Shown here one piece after another: positions 1 to 10,699 of a stretch of 64,000 bases of DNA. Position 1 is the first letter of the stretch. Each line of letters starts with the position of its first letter. Origin of the DNA: Puccinia triticina (Eukaryota; Basidiomycota; Pucciniomycetes; Pucciniales; Pucciniaceae); assembly GCF_026914185.1 (NCBI RefSeq), contig NC_070574.1:2542501-2606500 (forward strand). The letters run 5' to 3'. The notes below the pieces were generated by a model. It saw nothing but the letters and a program-made list of their open reading frames with translations, did no database searches and had not been told where the DNA came from. The position numbers and the translations under genes were made by a program.

Positions 1-1168
1 TCTTGGCGTCAACCGAGGGCTCGCCCAGGACTGAAACTGGTGACTTGAAACCTACGGGTGTATGACAGGGGAAAGAGTTGTAAGCGTACATAGAGTGTCT
101 GATTGCGTCCACCCAGAAGGACTTCGGAAGATTGGCGCTTAGCAGCGAAGACCGGACGAGATTACTGATGGTTCTGTTGGTGCGTTCTGCAACTCCGTTT
201 AGCTCCGGGGAATGTGGGGGACCTGGTTCATGTTTGATACCGGCTTGAGACAGGTAGGATGAGAAGTTGTTTGAAACGTATTCACCGCCGTTATCGGTTC
301 TTAAGGATAGGACTTTGTGGGACCCATTTTTCTCAAAGAAGGCACGGAAAATCTTAAAACATGCGAACGAATCGCTTTTGGATTTCATGGGGTAGATTGA
401 GAGAAACTTGGAACAATTGTCGATAAAGGTAATGAAATACTTGTACCCCTCCCTCGACATCACCTCATATGATCCGACGTCGGAGTGAATGATTTGTCCA
501 GGGATCGACGACCGGTGAGAGGATCGGGATTTGAACACTTTTCGAGGCATCTTGGCCTGAACACATATTGGACATCGTTGAACGTTGACCTCGTTCATCA
601 CTGTGGGTACAATCCCGTGGATTTTCAGGAAGGATTTTAACGGTTTGATGCTAATGTGAGAGAAACGAAGGTGATAGGCCATGAGAGACCCATCCTGAGG
701 TTTTGGGGTGAGAGAGAGAGACGAGTTCGAGCTTACAGGCTTGGACGGTAGGTAGTAGAGGTTTCCTCGCCTATATCCTTGTCCCGCAAGATCACCGGTG
801 ATTTGAGTCGAAGGAGTGGTGAAGAAGTCGCAGGACGACCTCGTGAAGACTACCGTGAGCCCCTCGTCGCACATGGCGGCTACTGAGAGAAGGGGCTCAT
901 GGAGAGCCGGAACCACGAGAGATTTGACCGACTTTTCGCCAGCAAGAGGAAGCTTCACGAGGCCTTTGTGAGAGGCCTCAACGGTTGAGTGATTGGCCAG
1001 ACGGACAGGAGTTCAATTGGGCTTCGGAGTATCGATGACTGAGATGTCTGGTGTCATTGACATCAAGCATCCAGAGTCTATGTTGGCGTCCCCCCCTCGG
1101 GGTAAGTCTGACGGGATGGAGAGAGAGATCACTGAATTGCCAGCCCTGACCTCGACTTCTGAGCCAGA
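1..1168 (-). pseudogene. Ty1/copia pol fragment: protease remnant and integrase
   Basis: Reading the minus strand downstream of gag in the same frame gives a protease-like motif (NIDSGCLMSMTPD), then the integrase HHCC zinc finger (HLRFSH and CPICVQAK) and the integrase core. The catalytic triad is visible: IIHSDVGSYEV, LRTDNGGEY and PELNGVAERTN, with exactly 35 residues between the second Asp and the Glu, as expected for D,D35E integrases. The frame is broken by the gag stop TAA (1169-1171) and a TGA (1013-1015, between PKPN and TPVRLANH). From 1012 it stays open to the window edge, so reverse transcriptase and RNase H would lie outside. The role is copying and inserting the retroelement; this copy is unlikely to be autonomous. 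Confidence 0.9.
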
Positions 1169-2143
1169 TTAATCGGAGGCCTCGTCCTCATTGTATTTGT
1201 GAGAAGCTTGACCGAGTGTTGCGGCGGAGGTACGTCCAGCTTGAGCTGCGGGCTTGTTCGGGGAGGGGCCTTTGTCTTGCTGGTTTGCCTCCCAGCGGGC
1301 CTTCTGAGCAGCCTTGTGCTCCGCGATGAGCCTTTGGGTGTTATGACAAGAGTTGAGGTCGTGTGAGTCACTATTGCAGAGGGGGAATTGGTGGGGTTTC
1401 TTGGCGGAATCGCTCCGGGGTCCCTTGGAAGCGTTGGCGGGGACATTTGAATTGGAAGGATTGGGCTTGATGGACAAGACAGAAATGATATCGCCCTGTG
1501 ATTCTTGACGGATGGCTTCGTTCTTCAGAGCAGAGACGTACGTTTCCGTCTTCACATCCTCCTGGTTCATTAGACCCAAGACGCAGGGTATCCAGTCGGG
1601 GGAAAGAGAGCTGAGGATGGCCGCACTGTGGACATCTTCCGCTGTGAGAGGCTTCTGGGGGGTGATGAGAGCGTTTAGACGCTCGTAGTGCTTTGCCAGC
1701 GTGTCGAGATGGGAGTGGATGTCTTCACCTTCCATTCGCGCATTAAGAAGTTTGCGGATCCAATAGATTCGACCACCGGACGAGGTGTCCTGATGAGCCT
1801 TGGAAGGATCGGCCCAGATTTTCGCCGCATTGTCCTCACGGGCTAGATGACGCAAATTGGCTTCATCAACGATCTGCACTAGGACGGCGCAGACAAGATT
1901 GTTGTCTTCGTCCCAGTTGGCGGAACGACGGATGGGATCCACAGAGGTTAGGACATGATTGACCTTCGCCGACTTGAACACTCGTAGAACGACTTTTTTC
2001 CAGTTCAAGTAGTTCGAATCAGAACCCGAGGCTTTGAGTATGGGAAGGCGTGCTGTTGAGATTCTGGAGTTAGGAACCGACATCTGAGAGGTTAGGTTGA
2101 TGTTGGTGTGGCTGGGTGAGTCCTCTTTCTTATTGTTCGACAT
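1169..2143 (-). CDS. Ty1/copia gag (324 codons)
   Basis: An intact ORF from an ATG at 2143 encodes a copia-type gag with the usual LNWKKVVLRVFKSAKV start of the gag domain, followed by the helical part (IYWIRKLLNARMEGEDI, LSSLSPDWIPCVLGLM). Near the C-terminus the zinc knuckle is imperfect: LCNSDSHDLNSC keeps the second Cys, the His and the last Cys, but the expected first Cys is Phe (QFPLC). The ORF ends at TAA 1171-1169 and the protease/integrase frame continues directly after it without a shift. In copia elements gag and pol are often one ORF, so this stop may be a mutation or a suppressible stop; the additional TGA in pol favours decay. Confidence 0.88.
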   Translation of the reverse strand: MSNNKKEDSPSHTNINLTSQMSVPNSRISTARLPILKASGSDSNYLNWKKVVLRVFKSAKVNHVLTSVDPIRRSANWDEDNNLVCAVLVQIVDEANLRHLAREDNAAKIWADPSKAHQDTSSGGRIYWIRKLLNARMEGEDIHSHLDTLAKHYERLNALITPQKPLTAEDVHSAAILSSLSPDWIPCVLGLMNQEDVKTETYVSALKNEAIRQESQGDIISVLSIKPNPSNSNVPANASKGPRSDSAKKPHQFPLCNSDSHDLNSCHNTQRLIAEHKAAQKARWEANQQDKGPSPNKPAAQAGRTSAATLGQASHKYNEDEASD

Positions 2144-2273
2144 TGAAGATATTCAGAGGAGAAAAGAGAGGTGATCCTTATGTAGTCCACGGTTGTGAAA
2201 ACACTCGATACGCCAATATTTAACGTGCCTAGCGGTGCTGTTTGTAGCTGGAAGCTAGCTGGCGCTCATAACC

Positions 2274-2605
2274 TGATAAGCAAGACTGAGACTGGAGGCA
2301 GCGGGCACGGTGCCGGGTCGAGTGAGATGGTTGTGGAAGGATTAGTTTATCATTGCACAATGAGAAGATAAGAGTGAAACACAAAGAGGAAAAAGAGAAA
2401 GAAAGAAAGAAAGAAAACAGAAACCAAGACTCTACCTGGAGGCAGCGGGCACGGTGCGGAGTTGAGTGAGATGGTTGTGGAAGGATGAGGAGAAAACCTT
2501 CCACGTACGCTGCTCCAGGTAGACTGCAATACAAGTGACATGTATGTGAAATGTATGTAGCAAAAAGAAAACATAAGATGGAGAGGAAAACATAACTCGA
2601 CTATC
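2274..2605 (-). repeat. Copia 5' LTR
   Basis: This lies just upstream of gag on the minus strand. The inner boundary is read from a CA end (TG at plus 2274-2275) followed by GGTTATGAGCGCC, a plausible primer-binding site. The same sequence, starting with the same TGATAAG, recurs at 59851-60145 with no gag beside it, which supports 2274 as a true terminus. It contains an internal duplication around 2295-2340 and 2430-2475 (GGAGGCAGCGGGCACGGTGC twice) separated by a GAAA-rich tract. The outer end near 2600 is approximate because no target duplication could be read. Confidence 0.65.
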
Positions 2606-3300
2606 TTAACACCATTCACCAGTTGGGTCTTCTATTCTCGCGTGTGGACCCCTTTGGAGGAAGAGTACGTCAAGAAGGCCATTGATAGGATCAAGCAAGA
2701 TAATCCCGACGCTAGTGACGACATCCCCTTCAAAGAGTTGAAGTCAATTTTGAACGTCTCTCACAACTCAACTTCAATAGCTCATCAGGAGCCTCTGCAA
2801 GCAAAAATTAAGGAAACAAGCAAAAAATAGGAAAATCCTCATCGGCAACAACAAGAAAAAAAAAGGCACAAATCAAAGAAGACTCTGAATTGGAAAGCGG
2901 TGAATCAGGAATTGCTGAAATCAACAAGGAAGCCAATGATATCCTTGAAGAGGATGAATCATTCCTTGTAGATCACTCAGCCGATCTAGACTTCTTGTTC
3001 CTGGAGGATGACCCCTCCAAAGCTCGGAAGCCAGAACCCTCCAAAGCGCGCGATCCAGACGAATCTTTCCTTCCGGATGATTCTATCCTCACAAATCAAA
3101 CCGTGGATCAATCAGAAGGTCGCACCCAGCCACAAGCGGCTGCATCCCTTCCCAAAGGTGCGGAAGAAAAGCAAGATTCGTGTCAAATGGCTCCGTCAAA
3201 GGCGCCTCTTTGTTTGAAGTTGAAGTTCACGGCTCCGAAAGAACCAAAACCAAGCCCGCAAAGATCCAGGCGCTCTAGCAGGATCAGGAAAGTCGTGTAA
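2600..3300 (+). pseudogene. Unrecognised frameshifted ORF, acidic with basic tail
   Basis: I do not recognise this protein. Frame one is open from the left into WTPLEEEYVKKAIDRIKQDN and stops at TAG 2828-2830. The next frame is open across the same point (KSSSATTRKKKAQIKEDSEL) and runs to TAA at 3298-3300. The switch falls in the A-rich run at 2821-2828, so a one-base indel, or a small unrecognised intron, is the simplest explanation. The second part is Asp/Glu-rich (DILEEDESFL) and ends in a basic RRSSRIRKVV tail, suggesting a nuclear protein. No ATG precedes the first segment; the copia LTR ends next to it and may have removed the 5' part. Confidence 0.35.
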
Positions 3301-3479
3301 GGTGTAGTTTTCATTTTTTTCCGGCCTTTTACACTTGTTTCCGTGTTTTTTCCACTTGTTGCCGTGTTTTTTCCGCTCTTTTTTCCACCTCTTATGTCCC
3401 TGTGACTGCAAAATAAATACATGTGTTTTTATCTTTTTTTTTGTGAATTTATACTTATGTGACTCCTCCAGAAATCAAT

Positions 3480-4105
3480 GCCAGAGGTTTGCTTTGAGGG
3501 TTGCAAATTATGGTTTGCAAAATTCTATTTTTGAGGTCTGATTCACGGTTTTGCAATACATTATTTGCAGCTCATAAAGGTTTGTGGGTGAATGAGGTGC
3601 TAAATTGTAAGATTTGCGCCTGAAATTCTATTTGACATACCTTTTCTTTTACAAACCATAAGGTGCGTGAAGGATGGACACTGCAAAAAAAACTGTGTCA
3701 ACTGTGAGCAGTTGACATGTGGTAACTCTGAGGAAGCTTGTGGTCTTACACCAGCCTTACTCAAGGTTTGACTCAACCCAAGCTTCAATGCACAGTCACT
3801 GTGCACCTTGCACAGTGACTGTGCCAACAAAGACACTTGTGCATTCATGTGGAGTTACAATGGCAGCTTGGCTTGAGTATCCTGCATGTCAACTGCAAGC
3901 AGTTGTCCAAGTTTTTTTTGCAGTGTGGATTGCAAAATTATATATTGGACATCTAGGGTTGGATTTTGCAAAAGTAGTCTTGCAAACCTTCCAATTTGCA
4001 AGCTAATTTTTGGGAGCATGTGTTGTAAATTTACATATTAGGGCGACTTCATTTAATTTTACATTTCTTCTGAATTACAAACCATATGTACTGTAAAATT
4101 ATAGC
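3480..4105. mobile_element. Fold-back (MITE-like) element
   Basis: The segment is self-complementary. The clearest arms are 3681-3722 and 3884-3924, which pair over about 40 bases (CTGCAAAAAAAACT and its complement, then CAACTG and GTTGACATG). Outside these, both flanks are rich in TTGCAAAA/TTTGCAAA motifs. Between the arms are two adjacent self-complementary words, GCACAGTCACTGTGC and GCACAGTGACTGTGC. No ORF of interest. Outer ends and target duplication could not be fixed. Confidence 0.5.
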
Positions 4106-4111
4106 AATCCA

Positions 4112-4930
4112 TTGTCCCTGACACTGGCAATCGGACACACTCATACACCCCACTCAATGACCCACTTGGTCATCGGGTGGATACACACTCCACTTGATGA
4201 CCCGGTCATACGGTCATCAAATGGATGGTACACACTCCACTCAATGGGCAGACTGGGTCAACAAGTGAATACACACTCCACTCAATGGCCGGACCCGGTC
4301 ATTGAGTGGATACACACTCCATTTGTTGACCAACCCAGTCATTGAGTGGATAACTACTCCACTTGATGACCCAACCAAGTCATTGAGTGGAGTGTGTATC
4401 CATCCACTTGATGACCCAACCGAGTCATTGAGTGGAATGTGTATCCATACACTCAATGACCCGGTCCGCCATCGAGTGGATCTGGATGACCTGACCGGGT
4501 CATTGAGTGGAGTTGTACCCACTAGATGACCGGGTATTGGTTCCCCACTCACTCAATGACCTTTGGGTCATTGGTCATCAAGTGCAAAGGTCATTGAGTG
4601 AGTATGTGTCCACTTGTTGACCGGTTTGGCCATTGAGTGGGTCTGGATGACCCAACTGGGTCATTGAGTGGAGTTGTACCCACTCAATGACCAGTTATTG
4701 GTTACCCACTCACTTGATGACCTTTGGGTCATCAGTCATCAAGTGAGTATGTGTCCACTCATGACCGGATTGGCCACTGAGTGGGTCTGGATGACCCAAC
4801 TCATCGAGTGGAGTGCGTACCCACTCAATGACTGGGTAGTGGTGATCCACTCAATGAGCCAAAGTCATTGAGTGAAGTATGTATCCACCCAATGACCGAG
4901 TTGGTCATCGAGTGAGGTGCATGTATGGGC
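4112..4930. repeat. Array of palindromic CACTCAATGACC/GGTCATTGAGTG units
   Basis: Irregularly spaced copies of CACTCAATGACC alternate with its complement GGTCATTGAGTG, so neighbouring copies can fold into hairpins. Variants replace both arms together (CACTTGATGACC with GGTCATCAAGTG). No coding content beyond shadow ORFs. Confidence 0.85.
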
Positions 4931-5119
4931 GTGTCCTGGTTGACTCAATGATTGGTCTTGATCAGCAGTCATTGGTTGAGACTTGAGGTGTATGTTCATG
5001 GTGTGATGGGCAAGGATGGGCACCAGTAAATTTCTGTTGCTCCGCCAGCATAAAACCTTCCTGGGGTGAGGCTAAAATTTAATTGTGCAGCTTGCGCATC
5101 TCTCCTGGTGAGGTGATAA

Positions 5120-5155
5120 AATCTTTCTGGTGAATGTCAATCGTGAACCCCCCTA
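5120..5155. repeat. Orphan right end of a TA-flanked TIR element
   Basis: GTGAACCCCCC followed by TA (5154-5155) matches the right terminus of the TIR element at 33953-35653 (GTGAACCCCCC then TA). A matching left end was not found between 3300 and 5100. The stretch 4930-5120 between the array and this end shows nothing recognisable. Confidence 0.45.
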
Positions 5156-5156
5156 A

Positions 5157-7544
5157 TCCAAGTATATTAAAGTCAGTGAAACATAGAATGAAGGATCAAG
5201 GGTTCCCCCTAGAAATATAGAAAATCACAAAAAAAAGGTCAAGGGTTTCCCCTTTACACAATCTAAAATCTAGAAAAATTACAAGACACTCAGAAAAAAG
5301 AAAAAACTACAATCAGCCCGCTAGCATCAGCAAGCTGATGCACCCGGGCCCACCTTCCATCCCTGTCTAGCAGGGTTAAAAAAAGATGGGTGGATGACCC
5401 CCAGCGCGCGCAGTAAAGGCATTATGCAAAGGGGGGCCAACGAATATTGCCCCTCAGACTGCGCAAGTGCAACAGCGGAGGGGGTTGAGACTGGCCCCCG
5501 ACTGGAATTACAGCATGGGGGACAGCCTGGGGATTAAAGCTTGAGGAGTGCCCCCATTTTATAGACAACCTTTATACACAGACTCCGCAGACCCTTCCTT
5601 GTGCTTGCCAACCTGCCAAATTCAACTTGGCCAGGTCAACCATCTTCCAGACACCCGCTTAGCCCAGATCACCGTAGCCAGTTTGACTAACCGGTGCTGC
5701 CCAGTTTGGACACAGACATCAACCTGAGCTCGTTGCTAGATTTGAGCAAAGATGGGACAAGCTGGGAAAGCAACAACCCTCCAGACCTCGCCTGGACAAC
5801 CCTTGTCAGTCCCCACCCGCAAGTACGCCACACTTCCCCTTGCCAGTCTCCACCAAGCAGCCATGTCACAGCCAGCGGCGCCATTCATTCAACCCGCCAG
5901 GTTCTCTGCTCCCGCGGGTGAATCTGTGTTGCCTGTCCAGTGCAAGACTTACTGGATCACCACTACCACCGTCCAGCCGCACACGCAAGCCACGCCCTCA
6001 CAACGTCGTCGGATTCCCTAGCGCCCCGCGGGGATCTAAACAGAGCCACACAATCTTTGACACTAACTTGCACGACTATCGTTTGCTTAACACGGCCATA
6101 GGCACGGAGCTGCTCGGCTTCCCCTCCTGTCCGCAGAAGAGTCCAAGCTTGTCCCCCAGCCAGCAGCAGAAGAACACCCGTCCGCTACTGAGCCTTTCAA
6201 CGACTCGCGGATGGGCAGCTTAGCCAGGCTCGAAGCTAACTTTGAAGGAGCCCTGTTTGAGGAAATCACCTTGTTCCTGCGCACCACAACCCAGCCGGGA
6301 AACCATGCCACATGAGGGGAGACCAGCGGTGTTGGAGAAGGAGGCCAATGACGGAAGGCTGCCGGAGGCTGGCTCAGCGCCGGTCGCCTCTCTGTCCGGC
6401 TCCCCAACATCCATATGGGTCTCCCCCATGCCGCCCAAATAACCCTCCATCTGTCGTGCCCGACGTCGAAAGACAACCAAGACGCGTCTGTCGAGTCGCT
6501 CAAAGAGTCAAGCTAGTAGGAATAAGCTCTGGTCTTCGTCTTCGTCGTCGGCCGCCCCCGCTGCTGTTGCTGCTGCTGACCCCGCCAACATCCCGCCCTC
6601 GCCGCCCACCTCCGACCTCTCGCCCCCACTTCCCCTCCAGCAACATCCTCTTCCTCCCGCCAATCCTCTTCCTCTCGCCAATCGTCTTCCTCTCGCCAAT
6701 CGTCTTCCTCCCGCCAATCCTCTCCACCCCGCCTCCCCCCCTCTGCTTCTTTCGCCCCCGACCTCTTGCCCGATCCCTCCCCTGCTAACTACCTTCCCCC
6801 GCTTGCTTCCAAGCCGCCGTTGACTCCCGCACGCCGAGTTTTTGTTTTTGTTTTTTGTTTCTAGCGTCCACTGATCTGCATCCTGTCCTCCTCACTCCTC
6901 TTTGCCAACTTGCTAATAAAAATTGATTTGTTCTACATACATACATTTTTCAAGAGGTATTGATGGCCATTTGAAGCTGGTGCCACCATATTTCATTGTT
7001 GATGGAGTATAAGATGGATGGAGCAAAAGCAGAAAATGGTCCATAGATGGGGATGACTTGGGTCCGAGATCCCAGACCAATCAACTACAAGAAAACTCAG
7101 TCTGAAATGGCTGTTTGAGGCTTCTTATAAAAACAAACTCCCCGCCAAAAGGTCTACATACTCCAAGAGTGGCAGTGCAGCTCCAATAAAACCCCTGTAA
7201 ATTGTTGGTAGTTTTTGCACAGTAGGTTTGAAATGTGGAATTGCCACCCTTGAGACAAGCTTAAATAAGTCTCCCAGGAGGGACTTGTGCTAAGTTTGCT
7301 GCTCTCAAACAAGAATTACAGCAGTGGAGCAACAAAAATTCTTCTAATGCTCAATTTGAAGGTTGGAAAAACATAAAAAATGTCATTATTTATCATAGTA
7401 AGTTGAATCTGAATCTTAGGCATGTCCAGGTTGAAATCTTGCCAAATCAGGTTGAGTATATTGATGCATGCACAATTGAAGCTTGGCTTGACCAAGATTT
7501 TCCTGGGGCATCACATACAGCGGCGCAGCCGCCTTGGCCTCTAG
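5157..7544 (+). mobile_element. Non-autonomous Helitron, copy 1
   Basis: The 5' end is TCCAAGTATATTAAAG directly after an A (5156). The 3' end has the hairpin GCGGC-GCA-GCCGC, then eight bases, then CTAG (7541-7544), followed by T. These are the classic Helitron signatures: 5' TC, 3' hairpin plus CTRR, insertion between A and T, no target duplication. The first 450 bases, with GGGTTCCCCCTAGAAATA and a GACTGCGCAAGTGCAACAGC segment, match copies 2 and 3. No Rep/helicase protein is encoded. The cargo (5600-6950) is CT- and GC-rich, with shadow ORFs on both strands that I cannot identify, ending near AATAAAAA at 6915, which looks like a captured 3' end. 6960-7500 is unlike the 3' part of the other copies. 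Confidence 0.85.
6641..6725 (+). repeat. 18-bp minisatellite in Helitron cargo
   Basis: About four copies of an 18-base unit containing CTCTTCCTCNCGCCAAT. The length is a multiple of three, so in plus frame it reads as a six-residue Leu/Pro/Ile/Phe repeat, but there is no evidence of translation. Confidence 0.7.
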
Positions 7545-7635
7545 TGTGAACACCTGATCCTGTCAATATTTTTATCAGATTGAAATAATTTGAACATCTT
7601 CAGCACCATAAAAGCAATATTACACTTTATATTTA

Positions 7636-7968
7636 TGGTGTTCAAGCTTGAAATTTATGCATGCATAAATGTGTAAATCATAAATTCATCAAAAATTTAT
7701 TTGCAGGGGACTGCTTATGTCATCTTTGGTTTCCCAGCCAGCAAAATTCTATAAATGTATGATTTAGGCCCTGTTTGGACGCTGCATAATACGTGATGAA
7801 TGTGCGTATTTATCATACGCAACCCCTGGGGGTTCCAAAATTTTGGTGGAGACAGGGGGCAAACTTTGGGTTGTGTGTGATAATTTTGCCCATTTATCAC
7901 ATATAACAGGTGTGTACAAACAGGGCCTTATGAATTTATGCATGCATAAATTCCAACTTTGAACACCA
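7636..7968. mobile_element. TGGTGTTCAA MITE, split by another MITE
   Basis: Begins TGGTGTTCAA after TA (7634-7635) and ends TTGAACACCA before TA (7969-7970), so TA is the likely target duplication. Subterminal ATGCATGCATAAA is present on both sides. The same family occurs at 8008-8168 and 52411-52587. It is interrupted by the 7767-7927 element. Confidence 0.75.
7767..7927. mobile_element. Tourist-like MITE (PIF/Harbinger type)
   Basis: Terminal repeats GGCCCTGTTTGG... and ...CAAACAGGGCC are flanked by TTA on both sides (7764-7766, 7928-7930), the 3-bp TWA duplication typical of PIF/Harbinger. 161 bp, no ORF. It sits within the 7636-7968 element. A sister copy lies at 60629-60788. Confidence 0.82.
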
Positions 7969-8007
7969 TAATGGGTCAAGATTATAATATTACTATTATG
8001 GCACTTA

Positions 8008-8168
8008 TGGTGTTCAAAGTTGGTTTGCATAATTTTATGCATGCATAAATCACAAAATCATAAAAACATTTTGGTGAGGCAATTTTTTATTACATAATCA
8101 GACAGTCATATCCCCTGCAAAAAATATTTTATGATTTTATGATTTATGCAAACCAACTTTGAACACCA
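8008..8168. mobile_element. TGGTGTTCAA MITE, intact copy
   Basis: Inverted ends TGGTGTTCAAAGTTGGTTTG and its complement, flanked by TA on both sides. Interior shared with 52411-52587 but in the opposite orientation. The stretch 8171-8589 to its right is AT-rich with nothing recognisable. Confidence 0.82.
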
Positions 8169-9329
8169 TACACCACCCCCAAAAGGAAGGCAATGTGCAC
8201 ACATTGCCATGTTCAATACATTGTTAATACCAAGGTATTTCACATGGCTAACCTAGGTATTACAGAATATTAACCTTGATGTTCCAGAAGTTTTTTACAG
8301 AAGTTTAACCCTCTTACAAGAGTTTAATTCAGTTGTCACAGAAGTTAAACCAATGTAATAAAAATTCAAGAAGAAATTTCAACTGATTATTATGGTGAAA
8401 ATATTTTTTGGTGTGGTCTAAAACTCATGCCCTGGAGTGCCCTGTCATTGGTTTAAAATCCTTGGAAAGTGCATTAGCCCCATATGTAGGAACCTATCTT
8501 CAGGGTTTATCATTCTGAAATCCCCATTTAGTTGTTGTATTTTATCCAAATGGAGGTACCATAAAAGATTTGATAACACACTTCATATATCCAAGTTTAT
8601 TAAAGACACAGTTTTTTCCAACTCACAAAAAAAAAAAATTCATGGGTTCCCCCTAGAAATACATAAAATGAGAGGAAAAAAAAATCAAGGGTTTCCCCTT
8701 TTACAAAAAATCATGCAAAACAACACAAATCTCCCCTAAACAATGATAAAAAAAATGCAACCTAGCCCCCCAGCATCAGCAAAATGCTGTGTCCACAGGC
8801 TCACCCCCCAGCCCGCGTCAAGCGCACGGGTCAAAAGGGATGGACTTGAAGGCCCCCAGCCCGCAGCTAAGGCTACAGACCAGTGGGGGGCCCACTCTTT
8901 AGCCCCTCAAACTGTGCAAGTGCAACAGCGGAGGGGCTTGAGGGCAAACCGCACGCTGGAAGTACAGCGGCAAAGGACGCCCTGGGGATCAATGGGAGGG
9001 GACATGACCTCCTTATAATATCGCCACGCATGCCAAATCACTAGCCAACTCCTTGGCTCGTCCACATGCTAGGCAACAACAACATGCCACTGCCACGCCA
9101 CTGCCTCAGGAGTCAGATACAATCCGTGCGGCCCTGGGTATGTATTACTTCAATCTTGCACTCGCCATCACCGCAACGCTGTTGCCTGGCAGACCGTCTC
9201 CCACTCCATGTGCTAACATCAACCCTTGTTCCTGCGGAATATCCTGTCCAGGGTCATGGAATATCCGGTCATTTTTTCGGATCAGGCTTCCCCCTCAATC
9301 GTTCACCCAGGCCTCCAAAACCTGCTTCT

Positions 9330-9972
9330 TCATCTCTGCTTCCAACTGGACCATTGTCCCGGGAAAGATCAAGAACCGGATCGCCTACTGGTCCGGCTCC
9401 GAAGAGTCCCCGGACCGCTGAGAGACCTGGCTGCTCAAGTTCTGCTCGCTCAACCGCCACCGGCTCAGCTTGATTGTCCGCGAGCTCTCGGCCCAGTTTG
9501 TCCACCTCAAGCGCGCCACCCAGTCCGACATCGCCCAACAACCAAGGGCAACAGAAGTAAGAGTACTTTCATGTTTTAGGGAGTGTGTAGCTCACAATAA
9601 CTTCTTTGTATCCAGGAACGGCAGAAGGCATTTGGCCTGCCACTCCAACGAGCTCGCCCATCGTCGATTCCGGTCAAACGGCTGCTGGGACAGCCTGTTC
9701 ATGACAGCTTGGACAAGCTCAAGGATCCGTATATCCTCTCAACTCTTCTGCGCTCCGTCAATTGCCCCAAGGAGCTCATCAAGCGTTTTCAAGTCTCACA
9801 GCACGAGTTGCTCCGCTCAATCAAATTATCTTGTTGGTCCAAGGGTCACCTCATCCATTGCACACAGCCCGAGGGACCCAACCAGCCCATGAGCTCATCG
9901 GAGTTCCACGAGCTGCTCCCAAGCCAGCCCTGCAAGCTGTTGCTTTGGAGGACCGGACTGATTCTCTTCTAG
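9330..9972 (+). pseudogene. Captured gene fragment with an intron, unidentified
   Basis: I do not recognise the protein. The frame KIKNRIAYWSGSEESPDR meets a TGA at 9419-9421, continues as ETWLLKFCSLNRHRLSLIV and RELSAQFVHLKRATQSDIAQ to a GTAAGAG donor at about 9557, and resumes after TATCCAG at about 9616 with ERQKAFGLPLQRARPSSIP in phase. It then reads LDKLKDPYILSTLLRSVN and stops at 9970-9972. The retained splice sites argue for DNA-level capture by the Helitron. Further coding-like sequence follows in another frame. Confidence 0.5.
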
Positions 9973-10699
9973 GCCAAATATGTGGTCGGATAGATGCTCA
10001 ATTCAACCCGAGCCTGACTGAGCGCGACAACACCTTGTGCGGCGGCCGGCTCAAGGCCCATTGCCACATGTGGCGCCAGGCGGTCGGCCTCCACGTCATC
10101 CTGAACCCTCTCCTGCTCTCTCCCCCTGCACTGGCTGTCGACTTTGGCCTGGTCCTCGAGCTCATCGACGGCGCGCTGGCCCGGCTCGGCCCCGACATCC
10201 TCCGATCCCGGTCCTGGCAACTGATCCTCCTCTCCACCCTATGGACTGGCCATGCCGGCCTCGAGCGCCCCTTCCACCTAGACACGCGCTGGTCCAATCT
10301 ACTGATCATCTCCAACAATACCCGCCGATCATGTTTAAGAAAATCATGCCCAGTGACATCGGCCTGGAGATGATAGAGCGCGTCCTGTTCCTCAAGGACG
10401 ATCTAGATTGGGCCGACAAGAAGAGGGATTTCCCCGCCCCGTTTTACCTGCCAATCGAACAAGACCGGCGGGTAGAGGAGGCCTTTGAGCGCATCTTCGA
10501 GCGCGTCCAGACCATGAACCGTTTCCTGGAAGCCAATGGAAGTCCTCGCCGGTTCAGGGACCGTCGCCTGATGCGTCTCATCTTCCTCAGCGTCCAGAAA
10601 CGTACCACCCAACCCACCCACTCTCATCACCACCATCTCCAGGAACAATACCCCTCTCCACAGGCATTCGCTGATCCGATTAGCGCCCGGCTCGAGTAG
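9930..10699 (+). pseudogene. Second part of captured gene, frameshifted
   Basis: Two overlapping frames look like real protein. One (to about 10370) includes LLGQICGRIDAQFNPSLTER and WTGHAGLERPFHLDTRWSNL. The other (about 10330-10699) includes DIGLEMIERVLFLKDDLDWA, FYLPIEQDRRVEEAFERIFE and FRDRRLMRLIFLSVQ. With the preceding fragment they probably derive from one host gene broken by frameshifts after capture. No family recognised. Confidence 0.45.

Noticed and set aside
4112..4871. Plus- and minus-strand ORFs in the CACTCAATGACC array
   Set aside because: The open frames come from repeat periodicity, and both strands give near-identical low-complexity proteins.
10037..10699. 220-residue plus ORF as a separate gene
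   Set aside because: Its N-terminal half is a Pro/Arg-rich shadow of the neighbouring frame; only the later half looks coding, and it lies inside a Helitron.
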